This document shows positions 53,636-63,086 of a stretch of DNA of 64,000 nt, in pieces. Source of the DNA: an uncultured Paracoccaceae bacterium (lineage in GTDB: Bacteria > Pseudomonadota > Alphaproteobacteria > Rhodobacterales > Rhodobacteraceae). The position numbers were made by a program, and so were the translations under genes. The stretch spans positions 62,001-126,000 of the forward strand of contig CANLNM010000001.1 in assembly GCA_947492475.1 (NCBI GenBank), given 5' to 3'. A model generated the notes under the pieces. The model worked only from the letters and a program-made list of their open reading frames with translations, was not told where the DNA came from and did not search any database. Position 1 is the stretch's first letter. Each line of letters opens with the position of its first letter.

Positions 53636-54819
53636 TTTCCCAATTCCTTCATGCCGCGTTCAATCCCGTCCAATGTCATCGGCACCATGCGATCGGGGCC
53701 AAAAATCGACTGGATCATCTGGATCGATTGGGTATAGCGCCAATACCGTTCGGGCAGGGGGTTGATCCACATGTGCTGGGGCCATTGATCCCGCGCCCTT
53801 TCCAGCCACGTTTGGCCGGCCTCTTCGTTCCAATGTTCATTTGCGCCGCCGGGATGGGCCACTTCGTAGGGGGACATGGACGCGTCCCCAACAAAGATGC
53901 ATTTGTAATCCGGCCCATAGGTGTTCAGCACATCCCAAGTGGAGGTCTGCGCGTCCCAGCGGCGGGCATTGTCGCGCCACACGCCTTCGTAAAGGCAGTT
54001 GTGGAAATAATAATATTCCAGATGTTTGAATTCTGCACGGGCGGCAGAAAACAGCTCTTCGACCACTTTGATATGGGGGTCCATAGACCCGCCCACATCT
54101 AGAAACAGGATCACTTTGACCGCATTGCGCCGTTCGGGGCGGGTTTTCACGTCCAGATAGCCATGTTCGGCCGTGGCCTGAATGGTGCCGTCCAGATCCA
54201 GTTCGTCATGGGCCCCGTCACGGGCCCAATTGCGCAGGCGTTTCAAGGCAACTTTGATATTGCGCGTGCCCAGTTCAACACTGTCATCCAGATTGCGAAA
54301 TTCGCGTTTGTCCCAGACTTTAACGGCACGTTGATGGCGGCTTTCGGCTTGGCCGATACGCACACCTTCGGGGTTATAGCCATAGGCACCAAAGGGCGAC
54401 GTGCCCGCTGTGCCCACCCATTTATTGCCCCCTTGATGGCGGCCTTTTTGTTCCTCAAGCCGCTGTTTGAGCGTTTCCATCAGCTTGTCAAACCCGCCCA
54501 ACGCTTCGATTTCGGCGCGTTCTTCGGGGGTCATGTGTTTTTCGGCCATCTTGCGCAGCCAGTCTTCTGGCAGATCGACGGCATTCATCACATCCGCGGC
54601 GCTGATCTGTTCAAGCCCCTGAAAGGAATGGGAAAAGGCGCGGTCGAATTTATCGAGATTGCGTTCATCTTTGACCATTGATGTGCGGGCCAGATAGTAG
54701 AACGCTTCGATGTCATAGGTGACCAGACCGGCCCGCATGCCGGTCAAAAAGGTTAGATATTCGCGCAAAGAAACCGGCACGCTGCCACTTCGAAGGGATT
54801 CGAAGAACGGCAAAAACAT
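53632..54819 (-). CDS. CoxE-like von Willebrand factor A domain protein
   Basis: 395 residues. N-terminal CoxE-type domain (PVSLREYLTFLTGMRAGL), a middle linker, then a VWA domain beginning AVKVILFLDVGGSMDPHIKVVEEL. The MIDAS first motif is D-V-G-G-S rather than the usual D-x-S-x-S, so metal binding may be altered. CoxE/MoxR pairs act as chaperone-like complexes. The likely MoxR partner is at 59132-59971. Start overlaps the preceding 56-aa gene. Confidence 0.9.
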   Translation of the reverse strand: MFLPFFESLRSGSVPVSLREYLTFLTGMRAGLVTYDIEAFYYLARTSMVKDERNLDKFDRAFSHSFQGLEQISAADVMNAVDLPEDWLRKMAEKHMTPEERAEIEALGGFDKLMETLKQRLEEQKGRHQGGNKWVGTAGTSPFGAYGYNPEGVRIGQAESRHQRAVKVWDKREFRNLDDSVELGTRNIKVALKRLRNWARDGAHDELDLDGTIQATAEHGYLDVKTRPERRNAVKVILFLDVGGSMDPHIKVVEELFSAARAEFKHLEYYYFHNCLYEGVWRDNARRWDAQTSTWDVLNTYGPDYKCIFVGDASMSPYEVAHPGGANEHWNEEAGQTWLERARDQWPQHMWINPLPERYWRYTQSIQMIQSIFGPDRMVPMTLDGIERGMKELGK

Positions 54820-54989
54820 CAGCGATAGGACCGGTCAATCAGGACCAATGCAAACATTCCAATGATCCCTAAAATGATCGCGCCGACCAAGGCCCATTGT
54901 ACCATATCAGCGGTTTTACCGCCTTTGCGCCGGGCCTGAAATGCCCCCAAGATTGCTCCGATTATCAGGCCGCCCAGGGGGAAAATCAT
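54819..54989 (-). CDS. 56-residue two-span membrane protein
   Basis: 56 residues: one span at the start (MIFPLGGLIIGAILGAF), the basic loop QARRKGGKTADMVQ, and a second span (WALVGAIILGIIGMFALVLI). The stop overlaps the CoxE start (TGATG) and the start lies four bases after the DUF2927 stop, so it is coupled to both. A conserved small protein of this operon in my memory of the family; function unknown. Confidence 0.75.
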   Translation of the reverse strand: MIFPLGGLIIGAILGAFQARRKGGKTADMVQWALVGAIILGIIGMFALVLIDRSYR

Positions 54990-54993
54990 TGGT

Positions 54994-56367
54994 TTATCCT
55001 CTTAGCCAGGGCCTCAGAGCTGCGATTTCACGCTGGCGGGCCCGTACATTACGTTCGTCGCCAAACCCGTATCGCGCCCAGCCCAAACTGTCCAGACGCA
55101 CGGCTTGGGCTTCTGAAAAACGACCCTCAATTTCAAGCGCTTCGGCCTGAAACATCATCAAGGTCGCCAAAAGGGCCGCGTTTTCGTGCTGGGCTGCCTG
55201 TGGAATGGCATAGCCAACTAGCCGAAGCACCTCTGCGGCGTCGCCTTCGGATAGGGCAAAGGCGGCCAATTGCACGGCCACATGGGCACGGTGAATGCGG
55301 GTGTTGTCGCTGCTGGCATAGGCGGCATCAGCGGCTTGAAACGACGCATAGGCGCGGTTTGGTGCGGTGCCGACCTGCAGGCGACCATGGGCGTAATGGG
55401 CAAACCCCCGGCGTGTGCCGTCCCAGTTGAAATTATTGGCCAACATCACAGCGCGTTCCGCGGCTGTGCGGCGGGCCATTTGCGATGGACCACTGGACAG
55501 CGCGGTTTCCATGCTTTCGATCCAGTCACGGGTGGTGTCATTCAACGGAATGCCGGACCGGCTTTGACCTGCGGGGTTCAGGCGGGCCAACAAGGCTGGC
55601 AAACGCGCGGCAACTTCGCCTTGGGTCATGCCATTTTGCAATTCCGGCGCATAATAGGCCCGCAAAATGGTCATATCAAACGGGGTTAGAACGGCGTGAA
55701 TGTTGTCATCGTTGAACACAGAATCCGGCAAACGATACAGATCATTTAGCGGTCCAAGCGCCTGTGCCAATTCTTCGTGCATACAGTCACGGATTTCTTG
55801 GGGGGCGACATCAGATGGTACAAAAATCGCAGCGCGATCCCGACGTGACAGGGTGGCCCAGTCCACTTGGGGCGTGCGGCGTGCAGTCAGGAATTCGTCC
55901 CAGCTGGAAATGCGAGGCACCACAAAACATGCGGCACGTGGCACAGCCCGTTGCAACGTTTCAGACGGGATCGCCTGAATAGTGATGCTGGCCGTATCTG
56001 CACCGGTCAGGAAAATATCAATGCCGGCCTCATTGCGCAGCCGCTGAAGCAAAGCGCGCAGATCGTCAATCATATGAGGTGGGATTTCACCGACAACCCG
56101 CACAGAAACAGGGGCTTCAAACCGGGTCATACGGGGGATCAACCGGCCACTTTCCATACGGAATGTCAGATCAAGGAAATCTTCCATGATTTCTGAATTG
56201 GCGCGGGATGGGCCTGACACATGTTGCGGCGCAAAGGTGCGCATCGGTGGAAGGGCAGTGTTTAATCCCAGTGCCCGTGCGGGGGGCGGATCCTGAGGGA
56301 CCGGGGCACAGGATGTTAGGAACGATAACGCAATCGCAGCGATGCGTTTGGCAACAAGTGATCTCAT
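54994..56367 (-). CDS. DUF2927 domain lipoprotein
   Basis: 457 residues. Lipobox LTSC with Cys20 after a signal peptide (IAAIALSFLTSCAPVPQ). The DUF2927 region (DFLDLTFRMESGRLIPRM, RFEAPVSVRVVG, CMHEELAQALGPLNDL) dominates residues 60-250, resembling a metalloprotease-like fold with Cys-His-Glu. The C-terminal third is helical, perhaps repeat-like. The ATG overlaps the GNAT stop (ATGA). Likely envelope-associated. Confidence 0.87.
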   Translation of the reverse strand: MRSLVAKRIAAIALSFLTSCAPVPQDPPPARALGLNTALPPMRTFAPQHVSGPSRANSEIMEDFLDLTFRMESGRLIPRMTRFEAPVSVRVVGEIPPHMIDDLRALLQRLRNEAGIDIFLTGADTASITIQAIPSETLQRAVPRAACFVVPRISSWDEFLTARRTPQVDWATLSRRDRAAIFVPSDVAPQEIRDCMHEELAQALGPLNDLYRLPDSVFNDDNIHAVLTPFDMTILRAYYAPELQNGMTQGEVAARLPALLARLNPAGQSRSGIPLNDTTRDWIESMETALSSGPSQMARRTAAERAVMLANNFNWDGTRRGFAHYAHGRLQVGTAPNRAYASFQAADAAYASSDNTRIHRAHVAVQLAAFALSEGDAAEVLRLVGYAIPQAAQHENAALLATLMMFQAEALEIEGRFSEAQAVRLDSLGWARYGFGDERNVRARQREIAALRPWLRG

Positions 56368-56813
56368 GTAGCAGCCCTCTGATATTTAAGGAACGGCGTA
56401 AGTTCGCCAATCCGGTCATAGAGCTGCCGGGCGTTTGTATTATCAGACTGTGTTAACCAATAGACGGACGACGTTCCGTGTTGATCTGCGGCGGCGTACA
56501 CCGCTTCGATCAATGCACGTCCAACCCCGGTGCCACGCGTTTCAGGCGTTGCATATAGATCCTGCAAATAACAGACATCTTCGGTTTTCCATGCATGTCG
56601 ATGAAACAGGTAATGCGTCAGACCAACCAATTGGTCATTCGCCACTGCCACCAGACAGGAAAAATCCCGCGGGTCATCGCCCAATAGGCGATCAAAAGTC
56701 GTTTCATAGATTTCTGCGGACACATTGGTGCCGTAGAAACCCAAATAGGCCGTCCACAAATCCTGCCACTGCGCCTTATCGAGGACGCTTAATGGGCGAA
56801 TTTCAACCGGCAT
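56364..56813 (-). CDS. GNAT family N-acetyltransferase
   Basis: 149 residues. The acetyl-CoA binding motif reads LQDLYATPETRGTGVGRALIEAVYAAADQ (about 83-111), followed by VYWLTQSDNTNARQLYDRIG. ATG 56813 begins MPVEIRPL; a longer frame to 56909 is unlikely. First gene of the coupled GNAT-DUF2927-56aa-CoxE-TM-DedA operon. Substrate unknown. Confidence 0.9.
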   Translation of the reverse strand: MPVEIRPLSVLDKAQWQDLWTAYLGFYGTNVSAEIYETTFDRLLGDDPRDFSCLVAVANDQLVGLTHYLFHRHAWKTEDVCYLQDLYATPETRGTGVGRALIEAVYAAADQHGTSSVYWLTQSDNTNARQLYDRIGELTPFLKYQRAAT

Positions 56814-57017
56814 TTTTGCCTTGGTCAAAGTCTGCTCCTTATAGCTCACTCCAAACCTGCCAGAGGAGTGAGGCCGCGTTTTGCCCGGATTTAGGCAAAG
56901 TCGCGACAAAGGTATTAAGCAGAATTAACGCTGATTTGTGCAGTCTAAGTTGTTGAAGTTGCGGGATTAGATAAAAGGCGTGGCGCAAATGCCCCAGCCT
57001 ATTTGTGCCCTAAATGC

Positions 57018-57049
57018 GGCCACCCCCAATATATTGATTGAGGGTGGCC
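57018..57049. terminator. Hairpin after the MATE gene
   Basis: GGCCACCC (57018-57025) pairs with GGGTGGCC (57042-57049); the loop itself contains CAATATATTG. A weak T-rich tail follows on the plus strand (CATTTT). Lies 32 bases past the MATE stop. Confidence 0.6.
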
Positions 57050-57081
57050 CATTTTAGCAGGGTGGTCGAAGTCACATGATT

Positions 57082-58419
57082 TCAAGTGGGAATATTTGCC
57101 CGTTCCCAACCAATGGGTTTTGTTTGGATCAAGACAACAATTGTCACAATCGCGACAAGAAGCTCGGCCAGCACCCCAGCCAACCAGATCCCATCGCCCC
57201 CAAACACAAATGGCAGGGCCAATGTTAAGGGGATCGAAAACAGATACGTGCGTGACAACATCAACAATCCAGCGCGCGCCGCATCCCCGATCGCCATGTA
57301 ATAGGTCCCGATCATCAACAAGGGTCCAAACAGAACCATCGACCACGAATTGATCCAGATGATATGCGCTAATGTGTCGATCATGGCCTGATCCGATACA
57401 AAAACAGCGCCCAATTCGGGGGCAAAGGCCAAAAACAGCACTTGCATCGTGCCCATATAGACAAAGGCTGCGATGATGCCGATCCGCAGGCATGATTGAA
57501 CACGCAAGGTTAATCCAGCGCCGTAATTGTTGCTGATCAGGGTTTGAAACGCCATCGACAGGCCCAGCAAAGGTAAAAACACAAAGGTCATCAATCGGGT
57601 CAGCAACCCAAAGGCTCCGCTATAGGTTTCGTAATCAGCTGTTTGCCAGATTTGCAGCGCATATAATGTCACGGCCGATCCAAGGCTAAGCCCCACATAT
57701 CCGAGACTTTGAGGCAGCCCCAATGCAATGATTTGCTGGCTATGGGATGTGGTTAAACGCGAAAACAGGCGCGGTACGGGCATCGACCAGGTGAACAGGA
57801 TCAGGCAAAAGGCACAGGCCTGCGCCAGCAATGTGCCCATCGCCGATCCAAACACGCCCCAATCCAGCCCGACGATCAGCACCCAATCAAACAGAATGTT
57901 CAACAATGCCGCACTGAGCGTTACAAAGGTCATCAAACGCAGCCGCCCCGTTGCGCGCAACGTGTCAATGCCAAGTCCAAGCGCAAAGCCTAACGGCGCC
58001 CCCCAAATCAGCACAGACAAATATAGATGCCCCATATCCGCTAAAATCTGGGCTTCGTTTGCGATCCAATAGGTCAGACCACGCCCCCAAATCACGAACC
58101 CAGCGATCAGCACCAGACAAACGCCCAATGCCGTCCTGCACGAGGATGTCAAAATGTCAGCGGTGTCCTGACCAGCCCCATGCGCACGGGCAAAAACCGA
58201 TGAAAATCCGCCTGACACCAAGGTAGATAAGGCGATGATCATCATGAACAAAGGAAACACCAAGGTCACGGCAACCACTGCATCCGGTCCAGTAAATTGT
58301 CCCAGAAAATATGCGTCCACGACGTTAAACAGCCCATTGACCAGCATGATCAACACAATGGGCGCGGCGGTTTTTAGAAATGTGCGCCCCAATGGCGCCG
58401 TCAGATAAGCATTTGTCAT
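57082..58419 (-). CDS. MATE family efflux transporter
   Basis: 445 residues with twelve membrane spans in two MatE repeats. First repeat APIVLIMLVNGLFNVVDAYFLGQFTGPDAVVAVTLVFPLFM, second GLPQSLGYVGLSLGSAVTLYALQIWQTADYETYSGAFGLL. It is a Na+ or H+ driven exporter of cationic compounds. ATG 58419 is the normal start; the frame to 58464 is an extension. Confidence 0.93.
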   Translation of the reverse strand: MTNAYLTAPLGRTFLKTAAPIVLIMLVNGLFNVVDAYFLGQFTGPDAVVAVTLVFPLFMMIIALSTLVSGGFSSVFARAHGAGQDTADILTSSCRTALGVCLVLIAGFVIWGRGLTYWIANEAQILADMGHLYLSVLIWGAPLGFALGLGIDTLRATGRLRLMTFVTLSAALLNILFDWVLIVGLDWGVFGSAMGTLLAQACAFCLILFTWSMPVPRLFSRLTTSHSQQIIALGLPQSLGYVGLSLGSAVTLYALQIWQTADYETYSGAFGLLTRLMTFVFLPLLGLSMAFQTLISNNYGAGLTLRVQSCLRIGIIAAFVYMGTMQVLFLAFAPELGAVFVSDQAMIDTLAHIIWINSWSMVLFGPLLMIGTYYMAIGDAARAGLLMLSRTYLFSIPLTLALPFVFGGDGIWLAGVLAELLVAIVTIVVLIQTKPIGWERANIPT

Positions 58420-58509
58420 TTTATGTTCCAAAACAGGCGCAGACGTCACGGAACCGCATTCCAACGGATCATTGGAATGGTCCCGTAACTTTGGTCTGCG
58501 AAAAGTAAA

Positions 58510-58941
58510 TTAAAGGGTTAGGATCAGGTGCGGTTGCCCATCAGAGGTTTTTTCCAACGTACGGCCTTGCTTGGACACAACTTTGGTGATCCGGCGGCGA
58601 AACGAGGAAAAATGCTGCGATGTCACCACATCAATCGCCGTATCAAATTTGATCGTCAGGCGATGTTTGTGACCGGGCAGGGGATCGGCATATAAAACCG
58701 TCCCTTCAAAAGCATGGCCCAAATACAGACCACGCAGGCGTTGGCCGGGTTTGTATCCGGGGGTATGATCCGTTTGCGCGGCCTTGGCACGCAATGTGTT
58801 CCAATCCCGCAATCCATAGGATTTCGCAATCAATTCAAGCGATTGGGAATGGGTGGTTGGACAACCGGTTTCAATCCGCGTCGATCGAAGTCGCGCAGCT
58901 TGGGTTTTTAGATCCTCAATAGAGGGAATAGAATTAGACAT
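58510..58941 (-). CDS. Glyoxalase superfamily protein (Glyoxalase_8 type)
   Basis: 143 residues. The N-terminus SIEDLKTQAARLRSTRIETGCPTTHSQSLELIAKSYGLRDWNTLRA is the pattern I associate with the family labelled Glyoxalase_8 in Rhodobacterales. The rest (YKPGQRLRGLYLGHAFEGTVLYADPLPGHKHRLTIKFDTAIDVV) has a beta-rich look but no obvious metal triad. Soluble; function unknown. Confidence 0.75.
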   Translation of the reverse strand: MSNSIPSIEDLKTQAARLRSTRIETGCPTTHSQSLELIAKSYGLRDWNTLRAKAAQTDHTPGYKPGQRLRGLYLGHAFEGTVLYADPLPGHKHRLTIKFDTAIDVVTSQHFSSFRRRITKVVSKQGRTLEKTSDGQPHLILTL

Positions 58942-59131
58942 CTGGGTCCACTTTCAGGTCAGATGCAGTCGGGTTTGGTCGGGGCTTGCATTGCCGACAG
59001 ACTGCATATTACTGAAGTCGGTCAGATATTCATCACGCGCTTCACCTTGGACATGCCAGCAAGCGGCCGGGGCGCGAACCCGTTGGCAGTCATGTGGCAG
59101 TCAAAGGCAAAGATGTCAAGGGCGCGCGTGA

Positions 59132-59971
59132 TTAACGCCCGCCACGCGCCATAAAGGCCAGTCGTTCAAACAGATGCACGTCCTGTTCATTTTTCAGCAA
59201 CGCGCCGTGTAATTTGGGCAATGCATTGGCCCCATCGCGTTTTAAATCCGCAGTATCTAAATCTTCTGCCAATAGCAATTTCAACCAATCCAGCACCTCG
59301 GATGTGGATGGTTTTTTCTTTAGCCCCGGTGTTTCGCGCAATTCGTAAAACTGGGTTAATGCGGTGGTCAGCAGGTCCGATTTAATCCCCGGATGATGCA
59401 TTTCGACGATTTGACGCATCGTGTCAGCATTTGGAAACTGAATGTAATGGAAAAAACAACGCCGCAAAAACGCATCGGGCAATTCTTTTTCATTATTGGA
59501 TGTGATGATCACAATGGGCCGCACTTTGGCGCGCACCGTTTCACCGGTCTCATACACGTGGAATTCCATTTTATCCAACTCTTGCAGCAGATCGTTGGGG
59601 AATTCGATGTCAGCTTTGTCGATCTCATCAATCAACAAAACCACTTTCTGCTCGGCCTCAAAAGCCTGCCAAAGCTTGCCTTTTTTGATGTAATTGGCCA
59701 CGTCATGCACACGCTCTTCGCCCAATTGGCTGTCGCGCAACCGGCTGACGGCGTCATATTCATATAGACCTTGCTGGGCGCGGGTGGTGGATTTGATGTT
59801 CCATTCATACATCGGCAATTCCAGCGCCTGTGCCACCTGACGGGCCAGTTCGGTTTTGCCTGTGCCCGGCTCCCCTTTGACCAATAGGGGACGTTCCAAT
59901 GTCACAGCGGCATTCACCGCGATTTTTAGATCATCTGTCGCAACGTAACTCTGAGTGCCGGAAAACTGCAT
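59132..59971 (-). CDS. MoxR family AAA+ ATPase
   Basis: 279 residues. The domain starts MQFSGTQSYVATDDLKIAVN; Walker A GEPGTGKTELA, Walker B VVLLIDEIDKADIEF, sensor ITSNNEKELPDAFLRRCFF, matching MoxR. ATG 59971 gives the family start; an ATG at 60013 with AGGATG upstream is an alternative that adds 14 residues. The expected CoxE VWA partner is 4.3 kb downstream at 53632, with MATE, Glyoxalase_8 and other genes between. Confidence 0.92.
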   Translation of the reverse strand: MQFSGTQSYVATDDLKIAVNAAVTLERPLLVKGEPGTGKTELARQVAQALELPMYEWNIKSTTRAQQGLYEYDAVSRLRDSQLGEERVHDVANYIKKGKLWQAFEAEQKVVLLIDEIDKADIEFPNDLLQELDKMEFHVYETGETVRAKVRPIVIITSNNEKELPDAFLRRCFFHYIQFPNADTMRQIVEMHHPGIKSDLLTTALTQFYELRETPGLKKKPSTSEVLDWLKLLLAEDLDTADLKRDGANALPKLHGALLKNEQDVHLFERLAFMARGGR

Positions 59972-60061
59972 GATTTGCCCGTAGCTTGTAAGATTTCGTT
60001 TAGATTGGGACATTATCATCCTGATCCTCAGGTACAACGTGAGAAAGATTGATCAAATCGG

Positions 60062-60087
60062 GGGGTGACACCCCGCCCAAAGGGGCG
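60062..60087 (+). promoter_or_regulatory. dksA leader hairpins
   Basis: GGGGT-GAC-ACCCC (60062-60074) and CGCCC-AAAG-GGGCG (60074-60087) overlap, so only one forms at a time. They lie in the 135-base gap upstream of dksA. Confidence 0.4.
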
Positions 60088-60172
60088 TACTACGCCCACA
60101 TCAAGGAGGTCTGCCGAAGGATTGGCGCCGTATTGCACCAGCTTTTGGCACCTGTAATTTTAGGGAGCAGAC

Positions 60173-60595
60173 ATGAAAGCTGAGGTTTTCCTCCCGGACG
60201 ATTATCGTCCTGCCGAAGACGAACCGTTTATGAACGATCGTCAGACGGAGTATTTCCGCCGCAAGCTACTTTCGTGGAAAGCGGAAATTTCAGTAGATAG
60301 CCGTGATACGATCACGGGTATGAAGGATCAGACACGCAATATTCCGGACGTTGCCGACCGGGCCAGCGAAGAAACCGATCGGGCGCTTGAATTGCGCACA
60401 CGTGATCGGCAACGCAAACTGGTGTCAAAAATCGATGCGGCCCTGCGCCGGATCGACGAAGGCGAATACGGCTATTGCGAAATGACCGGCGAGCCAATTT
60501 CGCTCAAACGTCTGGATGCACGTCCGATTGCAACCATGAGCCTGGAAGCTCAGGAACGCCATGAACGACGTGAAAAGGTGCATCGGGACGATTGA
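60173..60595 (+). CDS. dksA: RNA polymerase-binding factor DksA, single-cysteine type
   Basis: 140 residues: two-helix coiled coil (about 25-90, including the acidic tip region ISVDSRDTIT), then the globular end YGYCEMTGEPISLKRLDARPIATMSLEAQERHER. The four zinc cysteines of E. coli DksA are replaced by Cys102, Thr105, Ser123 and Ala126; single-cysteine DksA is known in Rhodobacter sphaeroides. It works with ppGpp on RNA polymerase. The stop overlaps the next start (TGATG). Confidence 0.95.
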   Translation: MKAEVFLPDDYRPAEDEPFMNDRQTEYFRRKLLSWKAEISVDSRDTITGMKDQTRNIPDVADRASEETDRALELRTRDRQRKLVSKIDAALRRIDEGEYGYCEMTGEPISLKRLDARPIATMSLEAQERHERREKVHRDD

Positions 60596-61755
60596 TGGCG
60601 GCACAAAGCGCCAATCGCGGTCGCAAGATCGCAATTATCGGAGGCGGTATTGGTGGCCTGACGGCGGCCCTTGCCTTTGTCCGAACTGGCGCTGACGTCA
60701 CCGTCTATGAACAAGCGCCCGCCATCACAGAAGTGGGGGCGGGATTGCAAATCACCCCAAACGGCGCGCGGGTTTTGGATGCGCTGGGTCTGGCAGAAGT
60801 GTCAGACCGCATGGGGATTCCTGCGCAAGCTGTGGAACCGATGGATGCATTGTCGGGGCGCATGGTGACGCGGTTTGATCTGTCCAATTTGGACGGTCCC
60901 CCTTATCGGTTTTTCCACCGCGCTGATCTGATTGATCTGCTGGCAGAGGCCTGTTTCAGCGAAGGTGTGGCGATCAAAACCGGGCATCGCATTGAAAACG
61001 TATCGGAAAATGGTGCGTTTGACGTGAACGGTGAAACACAAACCCCTGATCTAACCGTCGGTGCAGATGGGCTGCATTCGCAAATGCGATCCCTGTTGAA
61101 TGGTGCCGATGATCCGTTTTTCACCGGCCAAGTCGCATGGCGTGCGATCATAGATGCCCCAGATCATCCCCCCATTGCCAGACTATGGATGGCCCCGGGG
61201 CGCCATGTGGTGACCTATCCGCTGCGAGGCGGGCGTTTAAATATTGTCGCCGTGCAGGAACGTCGTGAATGGGCCGCGGATGGGTGGAACCATCCCGCAG
61301 ATCCATCCACACTTCGCAACGCCTTTGCCGGGTTTAGCCCACGGGTTTTGGGCCTGTTGAACCGGGTGGAAACCGTTCATGAATGGGGGCTGTTCCGTCA
61401 TCCGGTTGCGCCGACTTGGTTTGGCACGCGCACCGCTATTCTGGGTGATGCGGCCCATCCCACATTGCCGTTTATGGCGCAGGGCGCGAACCTCGCCATC
61501 GAAGATGCCTTTGTTTTGGCGGCGTGTTGCAACCGTGGCCCGCTGGACAAAAGCCTGCCGCAATATCAGCAATTGCGCCATGCGCGGGTGGAACGCGCGA
61601 TTGAGGCCGCCAACAAAAACGCGGTGAATTACCACCTGACCGGGGCGCGGCGCAGGGCTTCGTTTGCTGTTCTCAAAGGGATCGGCGCCGTCGCCCCCAA
61701 AGCCTGGCTTAATCGGCTTGGCTGGCTATATAACCACGACGTTACGACGCTTTAA
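60595..61755 (+). CDS. FAD-dependent monooxygenase, salicylate hydroxylase-like
   Basis: 386 residues. Dinucleotide fold IAIIGGGIGGLTAALAFVRTG at the N-terminus, DG motif VGADGLHSQMRSLL, and the GD motif AILGDAAHPTLPFMAQGANLAIEDA. This is the UbiH/3-hydroxybenzoate 6-hydroxylase branch of group A flavin monooxygenases; an aromatic substrate is likely. ATG 60595 overlaps the dksA stop; the 60592 TTG form is longer by one codon. The dksA coupling is unusual. Confidence 0.9.
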   Translation: MAAQSANRGRKIAIIGGGIGGLTAALAFVRTGADVTVYEQAPAITEVGAGLQITPNGARVLDALGLAEVSDRMGIPAQAVEPMDALSGRMVTRFDLSNLDGPPYRFFHRADLIDLLAEACFSEGVAIKTGHRIENVSENGAFDVNGETQTPDLTVGADGLHSQMRSLLNGADDPFFTGQVAWRAIIDAPDHPPIARLWMAPGRHVVTYPLRGGRLNIVAVQERREWAADGWNHPADPSTLRNAFAGFSPRVLGLLNRVETVHEWGLFRHPVAPTWFGTRTAILGDAAHPTLPFMAQGANLAIEDAFVLAACCNRGPLDKSLPQYQQLRHARVERAIEAANKNAVNYHLTGARRRASFAVLKGIGAVAPKAWLNRLGWLYNHDVTTL

Positions 61756-61817
61756 CGCCCTATTTTTGTTGAGTAATATTATCAATCGCACCCGATCTGA
61801 ACCGGGATGCGTTATGA

Positions 61818-63032
61818 TTATTGCACCGAACGTGGCTTCATCACCAGCCAGATCAGCGCGCCCCCGGCTAATGCCAAAAACGGTGTCATTGCAAGGTTCA
61901 CCGCCGTCCAACCATCCACGGCGGACCCGCCCGAACAATTCATTAAGCCACCCGACGCCAGCGATGCCATGGTCACGCAGCCAAACACGATCATGTCGTT
62001 GAGTCCCTGAACCACGCCACGTTCCCCCGGTTGGTGTGCTGAGGCCAACAATGTGGTGGCCCCGATAAAGCCAAAGTTCCAACCGATCCCTAGCAGGATC
62101 AGTGCGACAAAGAAATTAACCAATTCAACGCCCATCAACGCCACAGCACCAGCGGATGCCAGAATGGCCAACCCTGCGGTCATGATTTTTGTGGTTCCAA
62201 AACGTGCAATCAAATGGCCGGTGAAAAAGCTGGGAACATACATCGCCAAAACATGTGCTGACACAATGTCATTGGCCAGATCTTCGCCGAATCCGCATCC
62301 AACAACGGCCAATGGCGTGGACGTCATCACCAAATTCATCAAGGCATAAGACACCATTCCAACGATCATCGCGACGATGATTTTGGGATCGCGCAGCAGA
62401 TCACGTTTGCTGCGTGCGGGCAGGGTGTTTGTTGCCGCCGCATTTGCGTCAGGCTTGGGCAGTCTCAGACCCAAAAACAGCAACATCCCCACCAAATTGA
62501 TCGCAATAATGGTCAGGTAGGTGCCCAGAAATGGCACAACAAAGGCCATCTGCACTTCTTTGTTTAATTGCGGACCGATTAGGGCGGATAATAAACCGCC
62601 CGCCATCACATAAGAAATCGCTTTGGGTTGATAGTCAGCTGATGCGACATCCGTGGCTGCAAACCGGTAAAAACCCTGCGCAGACATATAGATACCGGTG
62701 AAATAGGACCCGACCAACATCAACGGAAATGACCCAATATAAAGCGCAAAGGCCGCCAAACCGGCCCCACAGGCCCCCGCCAATGCACCAAGGAAAAACC
62801 CAAATTTCCGCCCCCGTTTTTGCATCAAAGGCGACAGCCATGGCGCGGTTGTCATGGACCCGAACACAATCAACGAAATCGGTAGCGTGGCAAAACAGGC
62901 ATTTGACGCCAACATGCCCCCGGCCAATCCCCCGACAACAAAAATCATGGGCATTTGCGCGCCCAGCAACGCCTGAGCGGCGACAAGGAAAAAGACGTTA
63001 CGCCGGGCGATTTTATCATTCACTGTGTGCAT
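61818..63032 (-). CDS. MFS transporter
   Basis: 404 residues with about twelve spans. The first repeat (FFLVAAQALLGAQMPMIFVVGGLAGGML) and the second (VSYALMNLVMTSTPLAVVGCG) bracket a basic loop (LPARSKRDLLRDPKII). Conserved QKRGRK after span 2 resembles the MFS A motif. ATG 63032 is chosen over TTG 63068. The cargo is unknown. Confidence 0.9.
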   Translation of the reverse strand: MHTVNDKIARRNVFFLVAAQALLGAQMPMIFVVGGLAGGMLASNACFATLPISLIVFGSMTTAPWLSPLMQKRGRKFGFFLGALAGACGAGLAAFALYIGSFPLMLVGSYFTGIYMSAQGFYRFAATDVASADYQPKAISYVMAGGLLSALIGPQLNKEVQMAFVVPFLGTYLTIIAINLVGMLLFLGLRLPKPDANAAATNTLPARSKRDLLRDPKIIVAMIVGMVSYALMNLVMTSTPLAVVGCGFGEDLANDIVSAHVLAMYVPSFFTGHLIARFGTTKIMTAGLAILASAGAVALMGVELVNFFVALILLGIGWNFGFIGATTLLASAHQPGERGVVQGLNDMIVFGCVTMASLASGGLMNCSGGSAVDGWTAVNLAMTPFLALAGGALIWLVMKPRSVQ

Positions 63033-63086
63033 GAGATATTCGGTAACGCTGCTGTCAGCAAAGTTCAAGCGATGACTTAATGCGCG

